Shown here: positions 42,925 to 51,550 of the stretch, piece by piece
Numbering within the stretch: the first letter of the stretch is position 1
How the letters are laid out: each line of letters starts with the position of its first letter
Source of the DNA: Bacillus sp. J33
Lineage (GTDB): Bacteria; Bacillota; Bacilli; Bacillales; Cytobacillaceae
DNA length: 59,457 bases
Reading direction: 5' to 3'
Assembly: GCF_000518885.1 (NCBI RefSeq)
Contig: NZ_JAEL01000015.1
Coordinates: 12,887-72,343, forward strand
Position numbers and translations under genes: made by a program
Notes under the pieces: model-generated
Database searches by the model: none
What the model was told of the DNA's origin: nothing
What the model saw: the letters and a program-made list of their open reading frames with translations, nothing else

Positions 42925-44189
42925 GCCCGGTATTAGTTTTATTTTTGGTCTTTGCCATATTGTGTCTCATTAGGGTCCCGATTGCAGTAAGCTTGGGGCT
43001 ATCCAGTATCGTGGCTTTATCAATGATCGATTTTACTCTTTATACAGTTATCCAAAAAATGTTTAACTCTTTAAATTCCGCTACTTTAATGGCTATTCCG
43101 GGATTTGTATTTGCCGGAATCATCATGTCAAAAGGCGGCATTTCATATCATCTGATTGAGGCTTTAAAATCATGGGTTGGCCATATTCGCGGTGGACTTG
43201 CGGTTGTTACGATCCTTGCTTGTATGATCTTTGCCGCCATCTCAGGTTCAAGCCCGGCTACAGCAGCAGCCATTGGGAGCATTATGATTCCTGGAATGGT
43301 TAAAGCTGGTTATAGCAAGCGATATGCGATGGGGTTAGTCGCAGCAGCAGGGACGCTTGGAATTCTTATTCCGCCGTCGATCCCATTAATTATCTACGCA
43401 TCTGTCGCAGAAGAGTCTGTAGGAAAACTATTTGCTGCAGGAATTATCCCCGGTTTATTGCTCGGCGGTATTTTACTTGTATCTGCAATCGTTAATGCAA
43501 GGATTAATAACTATGGTAAATTGCCTAAAGAGCCAATGAATGTCCGCTGGAAAAAAACTTATAAAGCCATTTGGGGTTTTCTTCTTCCGGTTATAATTCT
43601 TGGAGGAATATACTCTGGAATTGTAACACCGACTGAAGCAGCGTTTGTCTCATGTTTCTATGGAATTATTGTTTCAGTATTTATTTATAAAGAAATGACG
43701 TTCCCTAAATTTAGGGAGGTACTTAAGGAATCCATTAATATTACGTCCATGATATTCCTGGTTATTGCTTCAGCAATGATATTCGGAATGTTCTTGACGA
43801 CAGAGCAAGTTCCGCAGAGTTTTGCTGCATGGATTGAAGAAAGCACAACTAATAAGTGGATATTTATGATTGGTGTCAATCTGATGTTCTTCGTACTGGG
43901 CATGTTCCTGGAAGCGGTAGCAATCATCTTAATTACACTGCCAATCTTGCTTCCGGTTCTGGTGATGTTTGATATAAACATCATACATTTTGCGATCATC
44001 ATGACCATTAATATGGAACTGGCTATGATCACACCTCCAGTCGGATTAAATCTATTCGTTGTCAGCGGCATAACAAGAGAGAAGGTAGGGGAAGTGGTAA
44101 GAGGGGTTCTGCCTTTCTTTGCTCTAATGGTAATAGCGCTTGTACTAATTGTTATCTTCCCGCAGATTTCCCTGCTATTGGCCAAATAA
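42921..44189 (+). CDS. dctM: TRAP transporter large permease subunit
   Basis: This 422-residue DctM subunit has about 12 helices. It has AIPGFVFAGIIMSKGGISYHL (about 57-77), the AAISGSSPATAAAIGSIMIP stretch, AAAGTLGILIPPSIPLIIYA, and MITPPVGLNLFVVSGI near the C-terminus. It completes a three-component, cation-driven uptake system with DctQ and the DctP encoded on the other strand. A GntR regulator gene begins 29 bases later. Confidence 0.92.
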   Translation: MSPVLVLFLVFAILCLIRVPIAVSLGLSSIVALSMIDFTLYTVIQKMFNSLNSATLMAIPGFVFAGIIMSKGGISYHLIEALKSWVGHIRGGLAVVTILACMIFAAISGSSPATAAAIGSIMIPGMVKAGYSKRYAMGLVAAAGTLGILIPPSIPLIIYASVAEESVGKLFAAGIIPGLLLGGILLVSAIVNARINNYGKLPKEPMNVRWKKTYKAIWGFLLPVIILGGIYSGIVTPTEAAFVSCFYGIIVSVFIYKEMTFPKFREVLKESINITSMIFLVIASAMIFGMFLTTEQVPQSFAAWIEESTTNKWIFMIGVNLMFFVLGMFLEAVAIILITLPILLPVLVMFDINIIHFAIIMTINMELAMITPPVGLNLFVVSGITREKVGEVVRGVLPFFALMVIALVLIVIFPQISLLLAK

Positions 44190-44218
44190 TTTTCGGAAGT
44201 TTGCTAAGGAGTTTTTAA

Positions 44219-44863
44219 ATGAACCAAGTCAAAGAGTTTCATACATTACAAGAAAAAGTGACAGATATGATCAGGGAATCTATATTTACCCAGGTTTATA
44301 AACCAGGGGAAAGGTTGATTCAAGATGAATTAGCTTCAAGATTCGGAGTGAGCAGGATGCCAGTAAGGGAGGCGCTTCGCTGTCTGGAGAGAGAAGGGCT
44401 GGTGGCATTTCTTCCCCATAAAGGAGCCCAGGTTATTGGCTTTAGAAGGGAAGATATCGAAGAATTATATTATCTGAGGGCACTTCTGGAAGGCATCACA
44501 GTCCAAAAATCAATGAACTTTCTTACTAAAAAGGATAAGGCAGAACTAAGCGCATTGGTTGAAAAAATGGATCAGGATATTGAAAACAATGACATGGATT
44601 CCTTTATCATCCATAATCATCAATTCCACATACTGCTCCAAAAGGGATGCAATTGGAAAAAAATAAAATTGCTGACGAAGGAGTTTATTGAGGGCTATCC
44701 GGCTCATGTTCCAAGCCTGATTCCAAAGACAATGTTTGTTTCAAATGAAGAGCATAAACAAATGTTAAGAGCACTTGAATTGAAGGATCCCATTATGCTA
44801 AGGCAGCTGGTTGAAAATCACATTATGAGGGCAGGGAATGCGCTTACTCAAGTAATTGAGTAA
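44219..44863 (+). CDS. GntR-family (FCD) transcriptional regulator
   Basis: This 214-residue protein has a winged helix (GERLIQDELASRFGVSRMPVRE, about 27-48) and an FCD domain with IHNHQFHILL and the later EEHKQML and ENHIMRAG His-bearing motifs that form the metal/ligand site. It is a paralogue of the regulator at 48719 and shares its recognition helix SRMPVREA, so both may read the same TTGGATCC-type operators. It lies behind dctQM and before the lyase gene, fitting control of one or both. Confidence 0.9.
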   Translation: MNQVKEFHTLQEKVTDMIRESIFTQVYKPGERLIQDELASRFGVSRMPVREALRCLEREGLVAFLPHKGAQVIGFRREDIEELYYLRALLEGITVQKSMNFLTKKDKAELSALVEKMDQDIENNDMDSFIIHNHQFHILLQKGCNWKKIKLLTKEFIEGYPAHVPSLIPKTMFVSNEEHKQMLRALELKDPIMLRQLVENHIMRAGNALTQVIE

Positions 44864-44865
44864 GC
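44842..44865 (+). terminator. hairpin spanning the GntR stop codon
   Basis: GCTTACTCAA (44842-44851) and TTGAGTAAGC (44856-44865) pair perfectly around GTAA. The U-tract is poor. It probably reduces read-through into the lyase operon. Confidence 0.5.
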
Positions 44866-44883
44866 AATTTCTGCATTATTATC

Positions 44884-44896
44884 GGATCCAATATCC
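44884..44896 (+). promoter_or_regulatory. TTGGATCC-family operator before the lyase gene
   Basis: CGGATCCAATATCC sits between the GntR gene and the AAAGGAGG of the CitE-like gene. The same 14 bases recur at 49401-49414, in front of the SucC-like gene, again directly before the ribosome binding site. Confidence 0.6.
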
Positions 44897-44913
44897 ATAA
44901 AGGAGGAGTTACG

Positions 44914-45774
44914 ATGGCACCAAAACGATCCTACTTATTTGTTCCGGCCATTTCTGAAAAAATGATGGGAAAAGCAATATCCAGTGAAGCAGACAGCGTT
45001 ATTTTCGATTTGGAAGATGCTGTAGCCATTAATGAAAAAGAGATTGCCAGGGAAAGAGCAAAAAACTACCTATTAAATTATCCTGCTGAAAAAGATGTAT
45101 ATATCAGAATTAATGATTTTACTACAGTGTATTGGAGAAAGGATATTGAATGTGCCGTTGATTCAGGGGCGCAGGGGATCATTGTACCGAAAGCGGAAAG
45201 CGGCAGCAATATGAAAGTTATTTGCCATACAGTACTTGAGCTGCTTGAAAGAGCGGGCAGAATGGAGGATCGCTTTGAAGTGCTGCCCCTTATCGAAACA
45301 GCTTCTGGCGTTCACTTTGCCTATGAAATTGCAAATTCCCATTCCTTGGTTCCGAGGCTTGTATTTGGCTCCATTGACTATTCGCTAGATATAGATTGCG
45401 AGCTTACCGATGGCGGAGAGGAGCTTTATTATGCGAGGTCTCAAATTGTTAATGCATCAAGGGCTGCTGGAATCGGCAGCCCAGTGGATGCAGTATATCC
45501 CGATCTTTCCAATAAGGAAGGGTTATACAGAGAGGCTGTCCGGGCTAGAATTTCCGGATTTAAATCCAAGCTGTCCATCCATCCAAAACAGCTAAATGTC
45601 ATCCATAAGGTTTTTACTCCAGATGAAAAAATACTGGAAGAAGCCAGGGAAATTGTAGAAGCATTTGAGGAGGCTGAACAAAATGGGAGTGCATCCATTT
45701 CGGTAAGAAATAAATTAGTGGATTATCCTGTTTATAAAAAAGCAAAAGGGCTTTTACAGTACTCAGGTTTATAA
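44914..45774 (+). CDS. HpcH/HpaI-family lyase (CitE/malyl-CoA or citramalyl-CoA lyase-like)
   Basis: This 286-residue TIM-barrel aldolase/lyase has the CitE signatures: RSYLFVPAISEKMM (about 4-17), VIFDLEDAVA (about 29-38, metal/CoA site), YIRIND, VPKAESGSN, PLIETASGVHFA (metal-binding Glu), VFGSIDYSLDID (metal-binding Asp) and SKLSIHPKQLN. Family members cleave 3-hydroxyacyl-CoAs such as malyl-CoA (to acetyl-CoA and glyoxylate) or citramalyl-CoA (to acetyl-CoA and pyruvate). With the SucCD-like synthetase at 49433-51550 this gives a CoA-activation-then-cleavage route. It is not accompanied by citrate lyase CitD/CitF. Confidence 0.85.
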   Translation: MAPKRSYLFVPAISEKMMGKAISSEADSVIFDLEDAVAINEKEIARERAKNYLLNYPAEKDVYIRINDFTTVYWRKDIECAVDSGAQGIIVPKAESGSNMKVICHTVLELLERAGRMEDRFEVLPLIETASGVHFAYEIANSHSLVPRLVFGSIDYSLDIDCELTDGGEELYYARSQIVNASRAAGIGSPVDAVYPDLSNKEGLYREAVRARISGFKSKLSIHPKQLNVIHKVFTPDEKILEEAREIVEAFEEAEQNGSASISVRNKLVDYPVYKKAKGLLQYSGL

Positions 45775-45789
45775 AAGGAGAGACGAATT

Positions 45790-47142
45790 ATGGTAACCAG
45801 TCAACTTGCCAGAAATATCAGCCGTACAAATTTTGAACAAATCAGCGAAAATGCTGTATATGAAGCAAAAAGAAGTTTATTAAACTGGCTCGGTGTTGCA
45901 ATAGGAGCAGCCCATCATGAATCAATGGACAAAGTTTTAAGTGTTTCGAGATTGATGGAGAGCAGCCCTCAAGCGACTATTCTTGGGAGAAAAGAAAAGG
46001 CCGATATGCTATTCGCTGCTTTGCTAAACGGAATGTCCTCCCACATTTATGATTTTGATGATACATTGCTTGAAACGGTCCTTCACCCCTCTTCCCCTGT
46101 TTTTCCTGCTGTATTGGCTTATAGCGAATATAAGAAAAAAACCGGGAAAGAGGTTTTAGAGGCGTTCATCATCGGTTGTGAGGTTCAGGCTAGACTCGCC
46201 CTGGCTGTATATCCTTCCCACTATTGGCGTGGCTGGCATATAACAGGCAGTGTAGGAGGAATTGGAGCCGCTGCAGCAATGAGCAAATTATTGGGGCTGG
46301 ACGAGGGAAAAACCTCCTATGCAATTGGGATAGCCGCCACAGATCCTACCGGGTTAAGGGAAATGTTTGGAACCATGACAAAGCCCTACCATCCGGGAAA
46401 AGCGGCAATGAATGGGATGCTGGCCGCATTCATTGCAGGCGAAGGATTTACAAGTTCTAAAAAAGCATTGGAAGCAGAGCGCGGATTTATCAATGTTTTA
46501 TCAGAAGAAACAAAATTGGAGCTTCTGACAGATAACTGGGGAGATAAATGGGAAATTGAGAAGAACAGCTATAAACCATTTGCCAGCGGCATTGTCACCC
46601 ATCCGGCCATTGATGGAATCATAGCCATTCAGAGAGCACATAACTTAAAACCTGAAGAAGTAGAAGAAATTCATATAACAGGCCATCCGCTGGTTAAAGA
46701 ATTAACCGGCAAAACTGATTTTACGACTGGGCTTGAAGGGAAATTTAGTGTTTACCACTGTGTTGCAGCAGGATTTCTCCATTTAAAAGCAGGCGTAAAT
46801 GAGTTTACAGACGAATTTGTTAATAAGCCGGAGGTGAAGGCTTTAAGGTCAAAAATTCACTTAACAATTGATAAGAATATTAAAGAAGACCAGGTGAAAT
46901 TGACAGTTAAATTGACAGATGGCAGGGAACTCGGTCATTTCGTTGAGCATGCTATTGGAAGCATGAATCTGCCGATGACTGACCAGCAATTGATTGAAAA
47001 ATTTAAGGATGTAACGGGAACTATCATCAGTGAAGAATCCAAAGACCTACTAATTGATCAGGTATACCGCCTTGAAGAAATAGAGGATTTGGCAGGATTC
47101 TTTCAATTGTGTACCCCTTTTGAGTCAGCCAGCCGTATATAG
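45790..47142 (+). CDS. MmgE/PrpD-family protein, copy 1
   Basis: This 450-residue protein of the family covers 2-methylcitrate dehydratase, cis-aconitate decarboxylase and iminodisuccinate epimerase. Conserved parts are HIYDFDDTLLETVLHPSSPV (about 87-106; Asp and His of the active site), GWHITGSVGGIGAAAAM (about 148-164) and TKPYHPGKAAMNGML (about 197-211, catalytic Lys/His). The DFDDT and KPYHPGKA forms are like the epimerase/decarboxylase branch. It is 15 bases after the lyase gene. It may epimerise, isomerise or dehydrate the substituted succinate handled here. Confidence 0.85.
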   Translation: MVTSQLARNISRTNFEQISENAVYEAKRSLLNWLGVAIGAAHHESMDKVLSVSRLMESSPQATILGRKEKADMLFAALLNGMSSHIYDFDDTLLETVLHPSSPVFPAVLAYSEYKKKTGKEVLEAFIIGCEVQARLALAVYPSHYWRGWHITGSVGGIGAAAAMSKLLGLDEGKTSYAIGIAATDPTGLREMFGTMTKPYHPGKAAMNGMLAAFIAGEGFTSSKKALEAERGFINVLSEETKLELLTDNWGDKWEIEKNSYKPFASGIVTHPAIDGIIAIQRAHNLKPEEVEEIHITGHPLVKELTGKTDFTTGLEGKFSVYHCVAAGFLHLKAGVNEFTDEFVNKPEVKALRSKIHLTIDKNIKEDQVKLTVKLTDGRELGHFVEHAIGSMNLPMTDQQLIEKFKDVTGTIISEESKDLLIDQVYRLEEIEDLAGFFQLCTPFESASRI

Positions 47143-47165
47143 GCCAAAGAAAGAAGGAGAGTAAA

Positions 47166-48629
47166 TTGGGTTCTCCGAATACTAAGGCAAAAGTCAATTT
47201 TAGGCCAAAGTCCTCCAGGGTATTTTCAATTGGTTCATCAAAAGCATTTACCATGATGATGGGTGTTGCTCTATCTGCATCAGTTTATGCTGTTCTGCCC
47301 GGCAGCAGTGATTCTGCCAAAATTATGCTTGCCCTTTTAGTCTTAAGTGTTTTTTACTGGACATTTGAGCCATTGCCGCTGGGCGTTACTGCTGTGCTGC
47401 TGCTTGTGTTAATGCTGCTGTTCAAAATTGTGACCATGGACATCATCTTCAGCGGTTTTTCCTCACCAGCCATTTTTTTGATAATAGGAGGAATGATGCT
47501 GGCAAGGGGAGTAAATGATACTCCTCTTGCCAAAAGGCTCGCCTATTTAATTTTGGCAAAATGGGCAGGAACAGCAAAAGGCTTATTAGCCAGTATTTTG
47601 CTTATTCCTCAGGTTCAGGCTTTTTTTATTCCTGCCGTTGCTGTAAGAGCCACATTGATATTGCCGGTTGCTTTAATGGCACTCGACTATATTGGGGTAA
47701 AGAAGGATGGGAACCTGCGTAAAATGATTCTTCTTGGTGTTGCATTTGGCGGAACGATCAGCGGAACAGTTGTTATGACCGCAGCAATCGGTAATATTTT
47801 GACTGTGGAATTATTAAAGCAATTTTTGGGGATTCAGATATCTTATTTACAATGGTTTATGTATACGGTTCCAATATGGCTTTTTTTGATTCCGTTATCC
47901 TGGCTGATATTAATCAAGTCCTTTCCCTTACCAAAAGAAAATGAGGAATTCCATCATTTGAAAGAGGAAATGGACAAAAAGCTGAAAGAGTTAGGAAATA
48001 TCAATACAGATGAGAAAAAATGCATCGGAATCTTAATTCTGATTGTAGGTTTATGGTTTACTGAACCGCTGCATGGACTCCATCCCAGCATCCCTACCCT
48101 GATAGGCGTTATTTTAATGGCATTTCCAGGTGTGGGCTGTTCAAAATGGGAGAACATGGTGAAGATCAATTTTGATACGATCCTTATAATGGGTGTGACA
48201 TTATCGCTTGGTTATGCTTTTAATCATTCGGGTGCAGCTGAACTCGTTGGAGCCACTTTGAGTGCTGGGTGGATCATCGATTTGCTTCGTTCGCCCATTA
48301 TCGCTGTTGCTTCTATATTAATGATCACACAAATTCTGCATTTAGCTGTTGCCAATGTTTCAACCGCAGTAGTTACTCTTATTCCTATATTTATGGGCCT
48401 TTCAGCGAAGGCAGGTGCAGATCCGGTATTAATTTGTATAACTGCATCACTCGCATGCCTGCATGGATATATTCTTGTAGTTGAAGCAACTCCTAATATT
48501 ATTGTCCATAGCACTGGCCAGATCCAGCAAAAAGAGTTTATTATTCCAGGAATCTATATGACCATTATTATGATGCTCGTTACAATATTAACGGCTGTAA
48601 CGTGGTGGAACTGGATCGGTTTTTTGTAA
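47166..48629 (+). CDS. DASS-family (SLC13-like) dicarboxylate transporter
   Basis: This 487-residue polytopic protein has about 11-12 helices. It has TFEPLPLGVTAVLLLVLMLL (about 69-88), FLIIGGMMLARGVNDTPLAK and the first-half motif ISGTVVMTAAIGNIL. The second-half substrate motif reads VEATPNIIVHSTG. These are hallmarks of divalent-anion:Na+ symporters, although the classic SNT tripeptides are replaced. It is in line with the lyase and PrpD genes and is the likely importer of the dicarboxylate degraded by this block. The start is TTG 47166 after AAGGAGAG. Confidence 0.85.
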   Translation: MGSPNTKAKVNFRPKSSRVFSIGSSKAFTMMMGVALSASVYAVLPGSSDSAKIMLALLVLSVFYWTFEPLPLGVTAVLLLVLMLLFKIVTMDIIFSGFSSPAIFLIIGGMMLARGVNDTPLAKRLAYLILAKWAGTAKGLLASILLIPQVQAFFIPAVAVRATLILPVALMALDYIGVKKDGNLRKMILLGVAFGGTISGTVVMTAAIGNILTVELLKQFLGIQISYLQWFMYTVPIWLFLIPLSWLILIKSFPLPKENEEFHHLKEEMDKKLKELGNINTDEKKCIGILILIVGLWFTEPLHGLHPSIPTLIGVILMAFPGVGCSKWENMVKINFDTILIMGVTLSLGYAFNHSGAAELVGATLSAGWIIDLLRSPIIAVASILMITQILHLAVANVSTAVVTLIPIFMGLSAKAGADPVLICITASLACLHGYILVVEATPNIIVHSTGQIQQKEFIIPGIYMTIIMMLVTILTAVTWWNWIGFL

Positions 48630-48654
48630 AATCAGCTTAAATGTCAGAAAAGTG

Positions 48655-48683
48655 TAGACAATAATATTTGGATCCTGTATCCT
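48655..48683 (+). promoter_or_regulatory. promoter with embedded TTGGATCC operator (GntR gene)
   Basis: TAGACA (48655-48660) and TATCCT (48678-48683) are spaced by 17 bases, and TTTGGATCCTG fills the end of the spacer. The upstream TCAGAAAAGT is shared with the promoter at 35329. The position predicts that a regulator bound here blocks RNA polymerase, including autoregulation of the following GntR gene. Confidence 0.65.
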
Positions 48684-48718
48684 AAAGCTAAAATAGGATA
48701 AGGAAAGGTATTTGAACT

Positions 48719-49381
48719 ATGTCTATGAATCAGGATTTGCGAATTGAGAATAGGGATACACTCCACTTAAAAGTATGCAATGTAATAAGAGAAGCGATTA
48801 TCAGGGGGGATTTTAAGCCGGGCGAAAGGTTAAAGCAATCAGATCTGGCAGAAAAAATGGGCGTGAGCAGAATGCCTGTTAGAGAGGCATTTAGAAAGCT
48901 GGAATCAGAGGGCCTTATTAAGCTGGAGCCCCATAAAGGCGCTGTAGTAAAATCAATCAGCATTGAGGACATTGAAGAAATTTATGCCCTTAGGTCAGAG
49001 CTGGAGAAAATGGCTGTTTACCAAAGTGTCGATTTATTAACAGACGAAGATATTGAACAGCTCTCCTCCCTGGTTGCAGAAATGGAGAATGCCGATGATG
49101 CAGACGCTTTTGTACAGTATAACATTGATTTTCACCGTTTGCTGGTCAAAAGGTGTAATTGGGAACGTCTTAATTCATTTATTGGGACATTGTGGAATGG
49201 CCTTCCGCAGCAAACTCCACACCTTTTAACCGGACAAATTGAAACCTCAAATACAGAACATAGAAAAATCCTTGAAGCCGTTACCAAAAGAGATAAAGAA
49301 ACAGCCGCTAATCTTGTATCTGAACACATATATCGAACTGGAGAATCGTTAATAGGAAGTATAAGAAAAGAAGGGAAGTAA
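48719..49381 (+). CDS. GntR-family (FCD) transcriptional regulator
   Basis: This 220-residue regulator has a winged helix (GERLKQSDLAEKMGVSRMPV, about 37-56) and an FCD domain with YNIDFHRLLV, NTEHRKILEAV and SEHIYRTG supplying the metal/ligand residues. It is paralogous to the protein at 44219 (same SRMPVREA recognition helix, same PHKGA turn). Its own promoter contains the TTGGATCC operator, so it probably represses itself and the SucC-like operon 51 bases downstream. Confidence 0.9.
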   Translation: MSMNQDLRIENRDTLHLKVCNVIREAIIRGDFKPGERLKQSDLAEKMGVSRMPVREAFRKLESEGLIKLEPHKGAVVKSISIEDIEEIYALRSELEKMAVYQSVDLLTDEDIEQLSSLVAEMENADDADAFVQYNIDFHRLLVKRCNWERLNSFIGTLWNGLPQQTPHLLTGQIETSNTEHRKILEAVTKRDKETAANLVSEHIYRTGESLIGSIRKEGK

Positions 49382-49401
49382 GTTCCCTTTCTTTATAAAT
49401 C

Positions 49402-49414
49402 GGATCCAATATCC
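49402..49414 (+). promoter_or_regulatory. TTGGATCC-family operator before the SucC-like gene
   Basis: GGATCCAATATCC lies directly before AAAAGGAGG and repeats the site at 44884-44896 base for base. It would gate the SucCD/PrpD/SDH/fumarase operon. Confidence 0.6.
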
Positions 49415-49432
49415 AAAAGGAGGACTGTATAG

Positions 49433-50632
49433 ATGGGCAGAATGTTGGAAGATGCGAGTAAAACAATTCTTAAAGAAAATGGAATTCCTGTACCGGGACA
49501 TTCGGTTATTTCCAGCAGTGAAGAAATCAATGAAAAGCATTTACGGAAACACTGTGTGTTAAAGGCACTTGTACCGGTAGGGAAAAGAGGGAAAGCCGGG
49601 GCTATCAAGTTTGCAGATACAGTAGAAGAGGCTAAAGCTAAAGCTGATGAGATTTTTCATATGACAGTGAGAAATTTCCCGGTAGAAAAAGTATTGATAG
49701 AAGAAAAAATTAATATTGATGAAGAATGGTATGTATCCATAACCATTGATCCGCAGAAGCAAGTACCGGTAATTATCGCGACAACAGAGGGCGGAGTAGA
49801 AGTAGAAGACTTGGTAAAAGATGCACCGGAAAAGGTAGTAATCTATCACGTAGAACCATTTACTGAGCTTCATCCATATCAGGCTAAAGAAATCTGGAGC
49901 AAACTTGGCGTAACCGGAAAGCCATTAGTAAGGGCTGCGGAAATTCTTTGCAAATTGTATCAGGTGTTCATGATGTATGATTGCTATATTCTTGAAATTA
50001 ATCCATTGGTCCTTACGAAAGATGAAAATGTTATGGCAGCTGCTTCTGTTATGGGTGTAGATGATGCAGCACTTTACCGGCATCCGGAACTTGAAGGCAA
50101 AGTTGAATCAGGAAGCGAACGGTCCTGGAGGCCTTTAACCCGGCTGGAGAAGGAAATGGTAAAAGTGAATGACGCTGATTACCGAGGCACAGCCCGTTAT
50201 ACCGAAATGGATGGCGGCGAAATCGGATTTATGTGCGGTGGTGGAGGCGGAAGTTTATTAAGCTTTGATGCCCTCACCAATTTAGGTGTTACCCCGGCAA
50301 ATTACACAGAAACGGGCGGCAATCCGCCGGAAGAGAAAGTAAAAGGATTAACAAAAGGGATTCTCTCAAAACAAGGAGTTAAAGGCCTTTTTATCGCTCA
50401 TAACATCACTAATAATACACAGATAGACGTAATGGCAAAAGGAATTGTAAAAGCCATTCAGGAATTAGGAATCGATCCTAAATTCTTTCCAATCGTTGTG
50501 CGGGAAGCTGGAGTCAATGATGAAGAAGGAAAGAAAATTTTCCAGGAAGCGGGCATCACTTATTTTGGCGAAGATTTAACGATAGAAGAAGCAGCTGCAG
50601 AGATGGTTAAAAAGATGAGAGGGGTGTCCTAA
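49433..50632 (+). CDS. succinyl-CoA-synthetase-like ligase, beta subunit (malate-CoA ligase-type)
   Basis: This 399-residue ATP-grasp plus CoA-ligase protein of the SucC/MtkA family has a divergent N-terminal ATP-grasp (VLKALVPVGKRGKAGAIKFA, about 42-61), the metal site YILEINPLVLT and the C-terminal ligase domain with GFMCGGGGGSLLSFD, YTETGGNPPEEKV (about 298-310) and VREAGVNDEEGKK. Housekeeping SucC reads somewhat differently (GAGLAMAT), so this is a specialised paralogue. With the next gene it should form the CoA thioester of a dicarboxylate such as malate, citramalate or a relative. Confidence 0.85.
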   Translation: MGRMLEDASKTILKENGIPVPGHSVISSSEEINEKHLRKHCVLKALVPVGKRGKAGAIKFADTVEEAKAKADEIFHMTVRNFPVEKVLIEEKINIDEEWYVSITIDPQKQVPVIIATTEGGVEVEDLVKDAPEKVVIYHVEPFTELHPYQAKEIWSKLGVTGKPLVRAAEILCKLYQVFMMYDCYILEINPLVLTKDENVMAAASVMGVDDAALYRHPELEGKVESGSERSWRPLTRLEKEMVKVNDADYRGTARYTEMDGGEIGFMCGGGGGSLLSFDALTNLGVTPANYTETGGNPPEEKVKGLTKGILSKQGVKGLFIAHNITNNTQIDVMAKGIVKAIQELGIDPKFFPIVVREAGVNDEEGKKIFQEAGITYFGEDLTIEEAAAEMVKKMRGVS

Positions 50633-51550
50633 ATGTCCATTCTAATCAATCAAAATACCAGATTGGCTGTACAGGGGATTACAGGCCGGGAAGCTTCCAT
50701 GATTGTCAGCCATACACTTGCCTATGGCACTAGGATTTTTGCAGGCATTACACCAGGTAAAGGCGGGCAGTATGTGCAAGGGGTTCCAGTTTACGATACG
50801 GTGGCGGAAGCAGTAAAAAAGCATGATATTAATGCAACACTGGTTGTTGTGCCGCCTGCGTTTGCTTTGGACGCTGCTTTAGAGGCTATTGCGAATGGAA
50901 TTAAGCTGATAGTGGTCACAACCGAAAATATTCCCCAGCATGATGCAGTAAAGCTTTTGTATGCTGCACGCAAAAAAAATGTAACGATAATTGGGCCTAA
51001 TACTGTTGGAATGATAAACCCAAAGGATCGGATCAAAATGGGGTCCATTGGCGGCGACCGCCCTGAAAGGTGTTTTGTTCCTGGAAATGTCGGTGTTATA
51101 TCAAGGAGCGGGGGAATGACTGCCGAAACATCATGGATGGTAAAAAGGGCAGGCTTTGGCGTTACAACTAGCATAGGGATTGGCGGAGATAGCCTAATCG
51201 GTACAAATATTAAAGACCTTCTTGTTCTATTTGAAAAGGACGAAGAAACAGAAGCTGTTGTAACCTTTTCGGAACCCGGCACTTCCTTTGAGGAAGAAGC
51301 TGCTCAATTACTAAAAGAGGGCGGTTTTACAAAGCCGCTAATCTCATTTGTTGCTGGAAAGTTTACAGAATCTTTGCCGGAAGGAACTGTTTTTGGCCAT
51401 GCGGGAGCAATGATTTCTGGCAATACGGGGCGTCCTTCCTTAAAGATGAAAGCGCTTAAAGAATCTGGAGCACATGTCGTTGAGAAATACGACGACATAA
51501 TCGGTGTTTTGCAAACTGTATTAGGTTCAAAGGTAGGTGAGGCAAAATGA
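50633..51550 (+). CDS. succinyl-CoA-synthetase-like ligase, alpha subunit
   Basis: This 305-residue SucD/MtkB-like protein has VQGITGREASMIVSHTLAYG (about 13-32, CoA-binding), GIKLIVVTTENIPQHD, IGPNTVGMINP and VFGHAGAMISGNTG, which holds the phosphorylated His (about 260). It starts at the base after the upstream stop and overlaps the PrpD gene by four bases. It supplies the CoA-binding, phospho-His half of the ligase, in operon with the SDH genes. Confidence 0.88.
   Translation: MSILINQNTRLAVQGITGREASMIVSHTLAYGTRIFAGITPGKGGQYVQGVPVYDTVAEAVKKHDINATLVVVPPAFALDAALEAIANGIKLIVVTTENIPQHDAVKLLYAARKKNVTIIGPNTVGMINPKDRIKMGSIGGDRPERCFVPGNVGVISRSGGMTAETSWMVKRAGFGVTTSIGIGGDSLIGTNIKDLLVLFEKDEETEAVVTFSEPGTSFEEEAAQLLKEGGFTKPLISFVAGKFTESLPEGTVFGHAGAMISGNTGRPSLKMKALKESGAHVVEKYDDIIGVLQTVLGSKVGEAK

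Noticed and set aside
43685..44185. 166-codon minus-strand frame within dctM
   Set aside because: It is antisense to helices of the permease and hydrophilic, with no signals.
44914..45774. Citrate lyase beta subunit as the literal function of the CitE-like protein
   Set aside because: No citD, citF, citC or citX is nearby, while a SucCD-like ligase is. Stand-alone CitE-like proteins are usually hydroxyacyl-CoA lyases.
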